Shown here piece by piece: positions 47,749-57,818 of a stretch of 64,000 bases of DNA (position 1 is the first letter of the stretch; the number at the start of each line of letters is the position of its first letter). Origin of the DNA: Stentor roeselii (Eukaryota; Ciliophora; Heterotrichea; Heterotrichida; Stentoridae); assembly GCA_006503475.1 (NCBI GenBank), contig RSEH01000112.1:82301-146300 (forward strand), read 5' to 3'. The notes under the pieces were generated by a model that was not told the origin of the DNA, searched no databases, and saw only the letters and a list, made by a program, of their open reading frames with translations. The translations under genes and the position numbers were made by a program.

Positions 47749-49707
47749 TTAACTATTAAATGAACTGAAAGAAAGTTTAATCAACTGTTCAAAGAGCTCT
47801 TTCCTGTTTTGATCATTTTTCTGGTTTACAGAAAATAACTCAATTGCCTCAACCAGATTCTTTTTCGAATATCTAAACTCGTCCATTGATATTTCCCACT
47901 TGGAATCCTTAACTTCAAATCGAACAAACCTTAGAATGAATATTTTTAAATCTTTATTCAGACTAATTTCATTACTTAAATATTTCTTTTTAAACATTTC
48001 AAGAAAACTTTCATATACAGAATATGTTTCTTTCTCTTTATTCATAATTTCAAAGATATAAACAGTTTCATTCGGCTTATTTTTCTCATCAGGATATATT
48101 AAAAGGTTTATTCCTTGGTTGACTAATTGAGTTTCTTCAAGAATTACAAAAAGACCTGGCTTGTTTAGACTGGTATAAAGCAAACCTTTAAAATACATCT
48201 CAGGATTCTCTTCTCCTTTACAAAAATCTGAAACTTTTTCTTGAAACACTTTCAACAATAGTTCAGGGTTTTCAAATTCATTTTTTTGAATAGTAATTTG
48301 ACTAAGATTTTCTTTATGTTTCTTAAGCCATACAGGATATAAATGTTTAAAAATTTCATGTCTTACTTCATTATTCGGATAAGTCCAAGCAAAGTCTTTA
48401 TCTTTTGATTTCAAATATCCTGAGTCTAGCATTAAAATCAATAAAGCGCTTTCATCAATATCATTTGCTAAAAAATATGAATTATAAGGATTGAATATAA
48501 TTGTTTCTTTACCGAATAAATCATCAATCCTGGACTCAGTGGGAAGTGTTTTTATTGAATCGATAATTAAAGCTGGATCATTTGTATTAGCCCAATAGTT
48601 TTGATAAGGTGATTCTTTCCCTTCTATTAGTGCATGAAGGCAGTTCATAACTGAATATGAATTATATATTATTTTATTATTGATATTATATCCATTATAC
48701 CATCGAGAAATCATAGTTTTTGCAGCGCTCTTTTTGAATTTTTTCTGAGAAATTTTATGAGCTTTATTGATTAAATAATCAAGATCTTTTTCTGAAAATC
48801 CAAAATGTTCATTATATTTATTTTCCCAAACAGGAATCTGAATAATATTATTTAGTCCAGAGAATATAGTAGTTTTTATAATTTTAGTAACCCCAGTAAA
48901 TACTGCTGCTTGTATTAATTCAGCATCATCTTTAACAACAGAAAATACACTTAGAAAGAAATCAAGTAGATAATCGAATAACTCAGGGCTCTTATTTTTA
49001 GCAGAGAGTAATACTCTATCATAGTTATCTACAAGTAATATAGTTTTCTTGCCATGAAAATCATTTAAATATTCTAAAAAGTATAATAAAGTTTTAGTAA
49101 TCTTAAAATATTCTAAGTCATTACATTTCTCAGTTAAATACATATTAAATAAACTTTTACCATAAACTTTCTCTGATTCTAATAAATATTGATGCTTAAT
49201 AATCATATTCTTCAATAGATTTATATACATTTGTTTTATTCCATCCTTAGAATTTTCTACACTATCTGGAAAAGTGAGAGAAACTACAGGGATTGTACCT
49301 TGTAAATCAATAAGTGCAGTTCTGTTATTCTTACCCGTAATTGGATGATAATTGATAAACTGAGAACCAATATTCATCTTTTTAAATTTTTCTTTTTTTG
49401 CTTTATCTTCAATGATCACACCATCAGGTGAGAATTTTGGTTGAAAAAAACTCTCGAGCATCTGCATGTTAAGAGTTTTACCCCAACCGCTTGGTCTAGT
49501 TATTAGTATAGTCGAACGGTTTAAAATATCTTTGATTAGCAGTGTTTTATCCACATACATCAGATCTTCTGCAAGAATTTTCTCAAAGTTCGGAACATTA
49601 TCAGGAATTGGATATGGAATCTGGAGGGAATTATCATCTCTAGTTGAAAACCTTTTTCTGATGGTCTTGAAGTAAGAAGTGAAATTTCGATTGATCCAAC
49701 AATACAT
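47749..49707 (-). CDS. AAA-ATPase-like protein with degenerate PD-(D/E)XK domain (652 aa)
   Basis: Bacterial-type family (AAA-ATPase_like, PF09820, followed by PDDEXK_9, PF08011), widespread in Bacteroidetes and sporadic in protists, hence probably acquired by transfer. Start of domain: IPIPDNVPNFEKILAED-like stretch (YPIPDNVPNFEKILAED) then YVDKTLLI and Walker A-like ITRPSGWGKTLNMQM; Walker B-like KTILLVDNYDRVL (D in VDNYD). The C-terminal part keeps the layout (FKGLLYTSLN...QGINLLIYPDE...VYIFEIMN), but the nuclease GR-x-D becomes GINL and the final E-x-K becomes EIM, so nuclease activity is doubtful. N-terminus MYCWINRNFTSYFKTIRKRF may be a mitochondrial presequence. ATG follows ATTTATAA. 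The stop is TAA. Confidence 0.8.
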   Translation of the reverse strand: MYCWINRNFTSYFKTIRKRFSTRDDNSLQIPYPIPDNVPNFEKILAEDLMYVDKTLLIKDILNRSTILITRPSGWGKTLNMQMLESFFQPKFSPDGVIIEDKAKKEKFKKMNIGSQFINYHPITGKNNRTALIDLQGTIPVVSLTFPDSVENSKDGIKQMYINLLKNMIIKHQYLLESEKVYGKSLFNMYLTEKCNDLEYFKITKTLLYFLEYLNDFHGKKTILLVDNYDRVLLSAKNKSPELFDYLLDFFLSVFSVVKDDAELIQAAVFTGVTKIIKTTIFSGLNNIIQIPVWENKYNEHFGFSEKDLDYLINKAHKISQKKFKKSAAKTMISRWYNGYNINNKIIYNSYSVMNCLHALIEGKESPYQNYWANTNDPALIIDSIKTLPTESRIDDLFGKETIIFNPYNSYFLANDIDESALLILMLDSGYLKSKDKDFAWTYPNNEVRHEIFKHLYPVWLKKHKENLSQITIQKNEFENPELLLKVFQEKVSDFCKGEENPEMYFKGLLYTSLNKPGLFVILEETQLVNQGINLLIYPDEKNKPNETVYIFEIMNKEKETYSVYESFLEMFKKKYLSNEISLNKDLKIFILRFVRFEVKDSKWEISMDEFRYSKKNLVEAIELFSVNQKNDQNRKELFEQLIKLSFSSFNS

Positions 49708-50857
49708 TTATAAATATGTCTGATTATAGACAATTATTTTCTACCATCAAAGTTGATTTGTCTACTGAAATTTAGATTTTAAATATTTTTCAAAAAATAA
49801 CAGAAGGTTAACACTTTCACATTAAGGAAAAAATTGATAGCACCTAAAACTTACACAAATTAATGAATTTGATTTAAATTGTGGATACATATATACCTAA
49901 GAAATTATAAGGCAAGCACCTTGATTATATAAGAATTATTTAGAGAAGAAACTCATCTATTCAAAAGACAAAAAAAATTAGTTGCAGTTTTTTGTAGATA
50001 AAAAAATTGTAGGCTTATTGTTGAATAAGTAGACAAAAAAAATAGTTCATTATTTTGTAGATAAAATTTGTAGGCCAATTGTTGAATTAGTAGACTTAAA
50101 AAAAATCTGTTCCATTCTTTGAAGATAAATTTTTTTATGATTCTTGATTTCATTGAAAGCAAAAAAAAATTAATGTTTTGAATATAAAACCAGAGATAGA
50201 ATATGACATTCAGTAGAAAACTATTAGATGTGCAAATATTTTATGGATTTGATTCATAAATAAGAGGCAAGTTAAATATTTTACAAACTTTTAATTGATG
50301 AATATCATCAGTCTGCCAGCTTAATATTTAATTGCAAACTTCAGAAAAATTTTAAAGAAGTTCTTGTTTGCAAATAATAATTTAGTTTTCAGTTGGTTTG
50401 AATCTCAAATCAATTGAAATCAATTTAATTATAAATCAAAAATTCCAATTTATATTCAATACTTTTTAACTATTTTCTATAAGCTTTCTTTATCCTATCC
50501 AACAAATATGTTTAAGCTTACTTATAAATCTAATTTCAGACTAATATCATCAATTCATTTCATAACTAATTATAAAGTTCTTTTAATATACCTTATCATA
50601 GTTCTGTACTCCTTCTTTTTGATAATAATTAAATGGTTAAATAATATAGCTTAAATCCTAACCACTTCTTCTTTAACCTTATTTGTTTTCTTGCATATAT
50701 TGCGAATTTAAAGCCGGTTCCTAATACAAAGTTCACCTGAAAGTGTTTCATTTTCACGTCTATTGCATAACTCTAAGGTTTGTCTAAAAATTACTCTAAC
50801 AATAAAAAAGTTCTCTCTAATCCATTCATTCATCAAACTACGTTCAACTAAAATTTA
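49708..50857. other. Intergenic with a short tandem repeat
   Basis: AT-rich spacer. The only structure seen is the repeat at 49975-50160 (listed separately). Confidence 0.5.
49975..50160. repeat. Degenerate tandem repeat, period about 62 nt, about three copies
   Basis: Each unit has TTTTGTAGATAAAA, then TTGTAGGCxxATTGTTGAAT and AGTAGAC followed by a run of A. The third copy is more diverged (TTTGAAGATAAA...GATTTCATTGAAAG). Confidence 0.65.
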
Positions 50858-51800
50858 ATGATGGAATGTCTTAAATGTTCTAGCTCAACCGTTGACGAAG
50901 CTTTTCATTCTTATAAGATTTTTTAAATTGAAAGAAGCTCTTTGAATCCAGTTAATATTGGAGATTATAGAAATGAATTTGGTTATTTCAAAGTTGGTTT
51001 TAAGGATAAGGTTGTAATGATATGATTATTTTTCATTTAGAATTAGATGAATAGTATAAGAAATAGATTATCTTTAATTACTTTTGGAATTGGTTTGGTT
51101 GTTTTCTGAGTGTTTATTTAGGACTTTCAATTGTCTGGAACTTATAGGTTTTTATATCAAAAGAAATTGAGAAGTTGAATGGGAAATTTAAAGTGATATG
51201 ATGATACTTAAAGGAATATCATGATGCTTTAGGCCTTAAGGTAGAGAGAGTTTTAGCAAAAGCCTTCCCTTAATATACATAGGCCTAGAAAATATTACTT
51301 GAGATTACCATTGGAATCTACCAGAGTATTAAAAAAATTGCAAGAAATTAACCCTGAATTTGATAATAGAAAGATACAAAATGTTTAATTTATAACGAGT
51401 GAAGAACCTTGAGAAAGCTGATTAGCAACTCATAAACTTAATTGAATTAAAAGGATAAACTAAAGAACATTAAATTTTAATTAAAGGCTACTTAAGGAGT
51501 CAAAGCGATGCTACTGAAAGTATTGAAATTTTAGACTCTTATACCCAAAGTTTACCTTGTTTTGATAAACTTTAGGGAATTCTAAAGTGCTTCATTTGAT
51601 TGCACGTAAATTATTTTGTAACTTTTTAGGTATATTTAATGATGAGCTTGATAAGTGGGCTTAATTTAAAGAAAAGCTATAAGATGATCAAAGTCAAAGT
51701 AGCTGATTATTAAGTAAAAATCGATCTGGCTTTGTCATCGGGTTTATTTTTGTTATTTACTCTGATTGATTTGCAAGTGCCAGAAGGATTGAAACTAATT
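50858..51800 (+). pseudogene. Decayed gene, unnamed
   Basis: From an ATG pair at 50858/50861 (MMECLKCSSS...) protein-like stretches continue for over 900 nt, but move between frames and contain many TAA, TAG and TGA codons. Clear pieces are 'EIEKLNGKFKVI' and 'YLKEYHDALGLKVERVLAKA', then 'LEKAD*QLINLIELKG*TKE' and 'GYLRSQSDATESIEILDS', then 'FCNFLGIFNDELDKWA*FKE' and a hydrophobic C-terminal stretch 'SGFVIGFIFVIY'. The order (polar helices, then a C-terminal hydrophobic anchor) resembles a tail-anchored coiled-coil protein. At least three frame changes make a pseudogene likely. Confidence 0.45.
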
Positions 51801-52113
51801 GAAAATGATATAAATGATATGATTAGACTAAAAAAAATTATACATATTAGAGTATTGAAATTATAATAAAATATTCGTTTTCGATATTCTTTTTATGGCA
51901 TCGTCTTAATGTGATCTGCATATATCAGAAGTCAAGATAATTTATTTTATTTGTTAAAAAATGTAACTTTATAGAGGATGTGATCCTTGAATTTTACCTT
52001 AAGAAGATTTCGAAAGAGATTTTTTTAAATATAGATAATTATTAATTGTCTCTAATCTGGGCCGATAAAAAATTTCACTAGTTTGATTTTAATGAAATCT
52101 GATCTAATATAAA

Positions 52114-54357
52114 ATGTTTCTGGTTAATTTCTTTCGTAGGAAAAAACCTGCCCTCAGTGAATTTTGCAATATTCCTTTGGTGGCTTCAAGTCTTTCAGTA
52201 TCCGTTCACAACTCAATTGTTTTAATGAGCCTGACTCAATCCTTTAAGAACGAAGAATCTTCCCCCTTAGAAGTAAATTATTCATTCCCTCGACTGAAAG
52301 ATTCAGCGATAGTCTCACTCATAGTAAAGTTCTCAGACGGCTCAACACTAATTTCCAGAGTTCACGAAAAAGAAGAAGCCTTCGAAAAGTACCAAGATTC
52401 CATATCTCAAGGAAACACAGCAGTCACGGCAAGCCAAAGCAAAAATTCCCGTCTAGTGCTGACAGTAGGAAACCTTGCCCCTCAAGCTTCAATAGAAGTA
52501 GAGCTAAAATTGACCTTTCCTGTTGCTTGGGCTTCTTCAAACTGCCAAATCTTGATTCCAGTTGATTTTTTTTCAGACTTTCAGCATGTTAAGACCTTTT
52601 CAATAGACTTCGAATTGAAGACCAGTCGTTCAATCCTTTCATATTCCTGCAACTTTCCAGAAGAATTCAAAATGTCTCAAGATCAGCTGAAACTTTCAGG
52701 AAAAATAAAATCATTGAAAAAGAAAGATTTGGTCATTTCTTATTCGTTTAGAGATAATCATGTTCCTTGTTGCTTGTTTCAAAAAGTAAATGATCACTTT
52801 TATGCAATGGTTTCTGTTGTTACCACTAAAGATCAGTTTGTCAATCTTCAAGAAGCAGAAGGGTTGGGTGAATTCGTTTTTTTATTGGATCGAAGTGGGT
52901 CGATGAGAGGGGAGACTATGGAATTGGCTAAGAAAGCGGCTGTGCTTTTTATTAAAAGTCTTCCAGAAGACTCGTATTTTAATATTGTCAGCTTTGGATC
53001 TGGATTTGAAATGATGTTTGAAGATTCGGTTTTGAATACTTCAGAAAATGTTGATCAGGCTTTGGAAAAAATTATAAGATTTGATGCTGATATGGGAGGA
53101 ACGAATATTTATCAACCTCTAAAAGAGGTGTTTAAAAAAGAAACTCCAGATAGATATACCAAGATTGTCTTTTTACTTACTGATGGACGAGTTGATGATA
53201 AACAAAAAGTAATAAAAATAATCAAAGATAGTGGAATCAAAGTGAATAGTTTTGGGATTGGTTACTCTTTCGATGTGGATCTTATTGTAAAAACTGCAGA
53301 AGCTGGAAAAGGTATTTCGAATAATGTGAAAAATGTTGAAGAAATTGGAGAAAAAGTAATTTCAACTTTAAGCAAGTGTCTTATTCCAGCTATGTGCAAC
53401 TGGGAGATATTATGGAATGGTGAAAATCATCCCGTTAACTTTGGGTCATTAAATTATGGAGACAGATTCGTGATCTATTCAAAACTTGAAGAAATTCCAA
53501 GAGGTACAGTGATAATCAAGGCATTTGATAGCGGCTTGAAATCTTATAGAGAACTGAAATTGCTGGATTTTCAACAAACCAATGAAAACATCTACAAACT
53601 TTGGGCTCTCAACAAAATCAATGATCTGAAAAAATCAAAAATCAATATGAAAGCTGAGATTATCAGAGTTTCTATTGAAGCAGGAGTACAGTCTCAATTC
53701 ACTACTTTCTTTTGTGAAAAAATTAACCGGGATTCAGTTATTGGAGAAATGAAAATAATTAAAGTAAAAAATCAATTTCATGAAGAAGAAATGAAAAAAG
53801 CCTCGATGTATAAAAGCTCAATGACAAAAAGTATTTCTCCATTTCGATTCTTTTTTTCAATGAAATCATCAGAACCAAGCGCTTCAAAAATGCATGATGC
53901 GCCTAATTTAAGATCATATGAGAAGTGTATGCCAATGCCTGAAAATATGCGTGCTGATGGTTTATATAACATCAATCAGCTTTCTGCAGTAGATATGAGT
54001 GATCCTGATGCGAAGATGTGCTTTGAAGAAGAGAGAAGTGCACCTTATGTGAATCCACAAGTTTCAAATAAACTTGATTTTCTCAATTTAATTTCATTAC
54101 AAAGATCAGCTGGGTTTTGGAATTATTGTGATTTTGTTTATGATACTAACTTACTTGGCAAAGTACCTCGAGATTTAATTCAATGTGATGACCGTGAAAA
54201 TATTCTTTGCACTCTGATGATTCTTGCATATCTCAACTCAAAATATATGAATAAGAAAGCTGAGTGGGTTTTGATAGAAAAAAAAGCATTAAAATGGCTA
54301 AAAGGTAAAAATGTGAACTACAAGGCTTTAGAGAAGCAACTTATTCAATATATTTAG
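52114..54357 (+). CDS. VIT/vWA-domain protein (747 aa)
   Basis: Layout as in inter-alpha-trypsin-inhibitor heavy chain and VWA5A proteins: VIT domain at about 20-170 (YSFPRLKDSAIVSLIVKFSD; EKEEAFEKYQDSISQGNTAV), then vWA at about 255-430. The MIDAS metal site is complete: FLLDRSGSM (DxSxS), GGTNIYQPL (Thr) and FLLTDGRVDD (Asp). The C-terminal third carries RSAGFWNY and a helical end. There is no signal peptide or membrane helix, so it is probably cytoplasmic. A broken, inverted paralogue lies at 57819-59489. The stop is TAG. Confidence 0.85.
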   Translation: MFLVNFFRRKKPALSEFCNIPLVASSLSVSVHNSIVLMSLTQSFKNEESSPLEVNYSFPRLKDSAIVSLIVKFSDGSTLISRVHEKEEAFEKYQDSISQGNTAVTASQSKNSRLVLTVGNLAPQASIEVELKLTFPVAWASSNCQILIPVDFFSDFQHVKTFSIDFELKTSRSILSYSCNFPEEFKMSQDQLKLSGKIKSLKKKDLVISYSFRDNHVPCCLFQKVNDHFYAMVSVVTTKDQFVNLQEAEGLGEFVFLLDRSGSMRGETMELAKKAAVLFIKSLPEDSYFNIVSFGSGFEMMFEDSVLNTSENVDQALEKIIRFDADMGGTNIYQPLKEVFKKETPDRYTKIVFLLTDGRVDDKQKVIKIIKDSGIKVNSFGIGYSFDVDLIVKTAEAGKGISNNVKNVEEIGEKVISTLSKCLIPAMCNWEILWNGENHPVNFGSLNYGDRFVIYSKLEEIPRGTVIIKAFDSGLKSYRELKLLDFQQTNENIYKLWALNKINDLKKSKINMKAEIIRVSIEAGVQSQFTTFFCEKINRDSVIGEMKIIKVKNQFHEEEMKKASMYKSSMTKSISPFRFFFSMKSSEPSASKMHDAPNLRSYEKCMPMPENMRADGLYNINQLSAVDMSDPDAKMCFEEERSAPYVNPQVSNKLDFLNLISLQRSAGFWNYCDFVYDTNLLGKVPRDLIQCDDRENILCTLMILAYLNSKYMNKKAEWVLIEKKALKWLKGKNVNYKALEKQLIQYI

Positions 54358-54479
54358 GTAATAGATTAACTGAATATGGACTCAAGTAAATCTCTAATAA
54401 GCTCAATTACAAAAACTGATTTATATTACATCAGTAAATATTTAAGTAAAAATTGAATAATGATAATAATTATATTATA

Positions 54480-55250
54480 ATGGAAGATATCCTTCTGTCT
54501 TCAAATTGTTGATTAGTGAAGATAATCCAAATTGATCGTGATTCATGCCTTGGTTATGTTGTATTTATATATTATTTCATAGATCAAGTAAGAGAACTGA
54601 AAATCAGTGAATAAAGTAATGAATTAATCCAAATCATGAAGAAGAAAAACACTGGATTGCATTCTCAGATTAGGACACTTGAAATAATAAGGATTTAGGA
54701 AAATGATTCATACCTTATAAAATTACTTGAGGAAGCAGAGTTGATAATAGAATTAAGAACTCAAAAAATAAAAAATCAAGTGGAAAGTATAGACAGCCAT
54801 AAAAGAACTTGTGAAATCGAGTTAAAGTAAATGAAACAGGAAAATCAAATGGAAAGTATAGACAGCCAAAAAAGAACTTGTGAAATCGAGTTAAAGTAAA
54901 CGAAACAGGAAAATATTAAACTGACGTGCGAAGAATCTGAAGAACTAACAGAAATTAATCAGGTGTTCTCAGCCAAAATCAAAGAAGTTTGCTAAGAAAT
55001 TGATTATGCTTATACTGAAGTAGAGAACTTGAGTTAAATTCTAAATAATAATGAAGCGCAGTTGTTGAAAGAAACAGAATTATTTGAAAACTCAGAAAAA
55101 AATTATAATTTTTTACTGTTAAAGCTTAAGGAGGAGGAAAATTGTAAAAAATAGACAGATTTTAAGGAAAAGGAATTAATTTGGCTAATAAAAGAAAAGG
55201 AAATGTCGATCAATCATCACCTGGTAGTAAGAAATAAATAGAAAAGATGA
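54480..55250 (+). other. Long coiled-coil reading frame with seven in-frame TAA/TAG codons
   Basis: An ATG at 54480, directly after TATATTATA (the usual start context here), opens a frame that stays coding-like for about 255 codons with no frameshift. Composition is Glu/Lys/Leu/Gln-rich, with almost no Pro or Gly after residue 40 (LLEEAELIIELRTQKIKNQV; ETELFENSEKNYNFLLLKLK). It is interrupted by TGA at 54510 and by TAA/TAG at 54612, 54696, 54828, 54897, 54993, 55035 and 55152. Gln would suit each position, while 11 other Gln codons are CAA/CAG. A 69-nt in-frame duplication (54777-54845, 54846-54914) copies one TAA. A GTAAG...TAG segment of exactly 15 nt (55227-55241) could be an intron. It could be a relic or a gene with stops read as sense. 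Its true 3' end is unclear. Confidence 0.55.
54777..54914 (+). repeat. 69-nt in-frame tandem duplication (two copies)
   Basis: Two adjacent 23-codon units (…ESIDSHKRTCEIELK… and …ESIDSQKRTCEIELK…) differ at a few bases. The unit includes a TAA at the same position in both copies, so that TAA predates the duplication. Confidence 0.9.
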
Positions 55251-55513
55251 AGAGTTCAAAAGTGCATTTTCATATAATGTTTATAGATAACCCTAGAGCA
55301 TATTATTGAATTTCAAGATTTTATGCTGCAACGTTTTTAGGACAGCCTTTAGATATTCAAGACGCTTTAATATTAGATAATTTGAAAACAAAGATCTAAG
55401 TAATCTTTATAAATAGTAAGTAAAAACTTTTGAGTATTATATAAGATAAAAAATGAATTTATTATAGATGATATTTTTTAAACTTGCAAACTTATTAGAG
55501 CTTAAAATATATA

Positions 55514-56074
55514 TTACCTATTTTTCAACCTATTTAAGCATGCCCTTACAGCAATCTCAAAGCACATCCTGATATTTTCATCTTTTTTGGCACTAACTTC
55601 CATATATGAAGCTCCAATACTAAATGCTAAATCTATTCCTTGATCAAATGAAACAGCTGAATCTAATTCACTTTTATTTGCAACTAAAATAATATAAGCA
55701 TCTTTGTTATTTGTAGACCTAAATGGAGTAACAAAGTCCTTAACCCTTTCAAAGGTATCGAACGAAGACTTATCAAATGTGAAAATGCAAGCATCAGCAT
55801 TTCTGAAGTAGGCTTCTAATAAAGTCGAAAATCTACTCTGTCCAGAAGTATCCCACTACTTTTATATTACAATTTGAGTTCTAGCTGTCTCATCATCAAC
55901 ACAGAAATTTTTTGACAAGAAATCAATCCCGATTGTTGAATTATATTGATCTTTAAATCCGAAACCAAAAAATCTTTCAACGATGCTTGTCTTGCCTGAT
56001 TTTTCAGGTCCCGCGACGACTATTTTAAATTTTGAGATCCTAGATAAGTGGTACTGTGAGGTGGATTCGACCAT
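55514..56074 (-). CDS. Rab-like small GTPase, two exons, no prenylation motif (181 aa)
   Basis: The first exon stops after 70 codons, but a 15-nt intron at 55856-55870 restores the rest. GTPase motifs: GPEKSGKTS (P-loop), STIGIDF (switch I), WDTSGQ (switch II, usually WDTAGQ), ANKSELD (usually NKxD; Asp replaced by Glu), EVSAKKDEN (SAK). The C-terminus ends LNRLKNR without the Cys residues that Rabs use for geranylgeranylation, so the protein is probably soluble or a Rab-like/RJL-type GTPase. The start follows ATATATAAAATA. The stop is TAA. Confidence 0.85.
55856..55870 (-). other. 15-nt intron of the Rab-like gene
   Basis: The minus strand reads GTAATATAAAAGTAG, in phase 0. It contains in-frame TAA and TAG; removal joins TQI to WDTSGQ. 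Confidence 0.9.
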
Positions 56075-56630
56075 TATTTTATATATAACTATTCAATAAG
56101 CTTTGATTAGAATTATGATAGCTATTTTTTTTTATTGAATTTAAGCAGATGGCACTATCCAAATTTAAATTCATGATTTCTTTTCTTCATGGGTTCATTT
56201 AAATTCTTATTGTATTCAAATGGAAAAATGATCAATCATATATTTTTGGATAAAACTAATATTTTTTAATAAATCAACTAAAGTCCTTTTATTTATTACT
56301 TAAAAGCTTCTTTTATGTAGGCGAAAACTGTTGAGATGTAATTGAAACAGTTGTTGAAGAGCATTATGCATCTAAATATTTTCTGCTATAATTTTGCAAA
56401 ATGAAAATATTTAAATTCCTTGTTGAGACCCGTTGATTATCAAGTTTCTGACACTCGAGTAAATTTGTTGAATCTAAAATAAATGCAACTCAATAAGTAA
56501 TATTTTAGATGGTCACATTATTAATTTAAACAACTGTGGATTTACCAGAGTTTTAAACTTAGAATTTAGTGTCTTGACCCAGAATTCTAAATGAAAGCAT
56601 TTTTTAACTTGAATGAAGCGTAGGCTGTAT

Positions 56631-57550
56631 GGCATATTTTAAAATTGAAACCAACAAAGAGCCTCTAAGTTCATACTTAAATCAATTTTCTGCCCAAGGC
56701 TCTTTATAGGATGATCCAAAAACTAAATTCCTGTCAATTATGTCAATGGTATGAAAGTTTGATGATACTCAAGTTAAAAAGAGGCCATATTTTCGCATAT
56801 TTTCGAAAGTTTTACGTCAAATTTGAAGTAGAAACGAGTAGAGCAGTTAAGGTTTGATCATCCAGGTTTATTGTTAACAGCATTGATCAGTTATGTTCCT
56901 GATCTTTAGAGTTTGTATAAAAAGCCATAGGGATAGTACGATTTATCTGGTGGCAGTAATATTCCCAAACATTAAAAATAATCATTTAGAGTGGCTGATT
57001 CATTTTTTCAAGAGAAAATTACAGATAATTGATAATTTATCTAAAGCCCAAGCAATTAAACTAATAATCAGAAATACAGAAAATGAGAAGATTCAGTTGT
57101 TGTGGATACTTAAAGATAATCATGTTATTCTCCAAACTTTACGATGCATCTGATTACAGGTTTCCAGATATGATAAATGTTTTTGATTGAGTTCTAAAAA
57201 TCATAGAAGAAAAGCTTTATGTCGAAATACTACCCAGAAGTAAGCATCATAATTTTTTCTATTATTTCAGGAATATTCGGGTTGATCAAGCTTTTAAAAA
57301 TAAGTTGAAAATTTTTTGGCATTGCTTGGTGCTGAATAAACATCCAGCAGCTTGTTATAAATCCTCAGTCATGCTAAATATTAAAGCCTTTTTGCTAACT
57401 TGCCTTCTGAAAATAGTAAATAATTCACGTTTTCCCAAACTTTTAAGCCTTTCTCGCTGAGAGACTCTAGTTTTGATTAAAATTAAATTTTATGTATTTT
57501 CTTAAGGTTTAGCTCTTTTGGCTCATCTTGAAATTATGCTTATTTTAGAG
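56631..57550 (+). pseudogene. Decayed gene, unnamed
   Basis: A frame starting MAYFKIETNKEPLSSYLNQF at 56635 contains seven stops before an 86-codon open run (56893-57153), then a frame change and further protein-like text (YRFPDMINVFD, KLKIFWHCLVLNKHPAACYK). I could not name a family. The helical, Leu/Ile-rich residue mix would fit an alpha-solenoid protein. Treat as low-confidence remains; random AT-rich DNA can look similar when stops are ignored. Confidence 0.3.
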
Positions 57551-57818
57551 GAAATGCTATAGTTTTAAGTATAGCTTTGAAAAAAGTGAATATTTAGATT
57601 CATTTTTTAGTAGGTTTGACCTTATTGATGTTAATAGATCATTTAAATCAGTCTTTAGAAATTTGATAGTTAATTCGAAGAGCTTACATTTAGAATAGCT
57701 TAGGTTGGTTCTGACTTGCTCTTTCAGTAATATTGGAAAACAAGTTTTAATTTTCTTAAATCTGGACTTAGATTTATAGAGGTAATGATATCTCAACTTC
57801 AGTAAGTTTCAGAAATTG

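Noticed and set aside
56631-57153. A Mutator-like transposase
   Set aside because: A hydrophobic-tryptophan stretch (NNHLEWLIHFF) recalled the MULE pattern, but no DDE residues, zinc finger or terminal repeats could be found.
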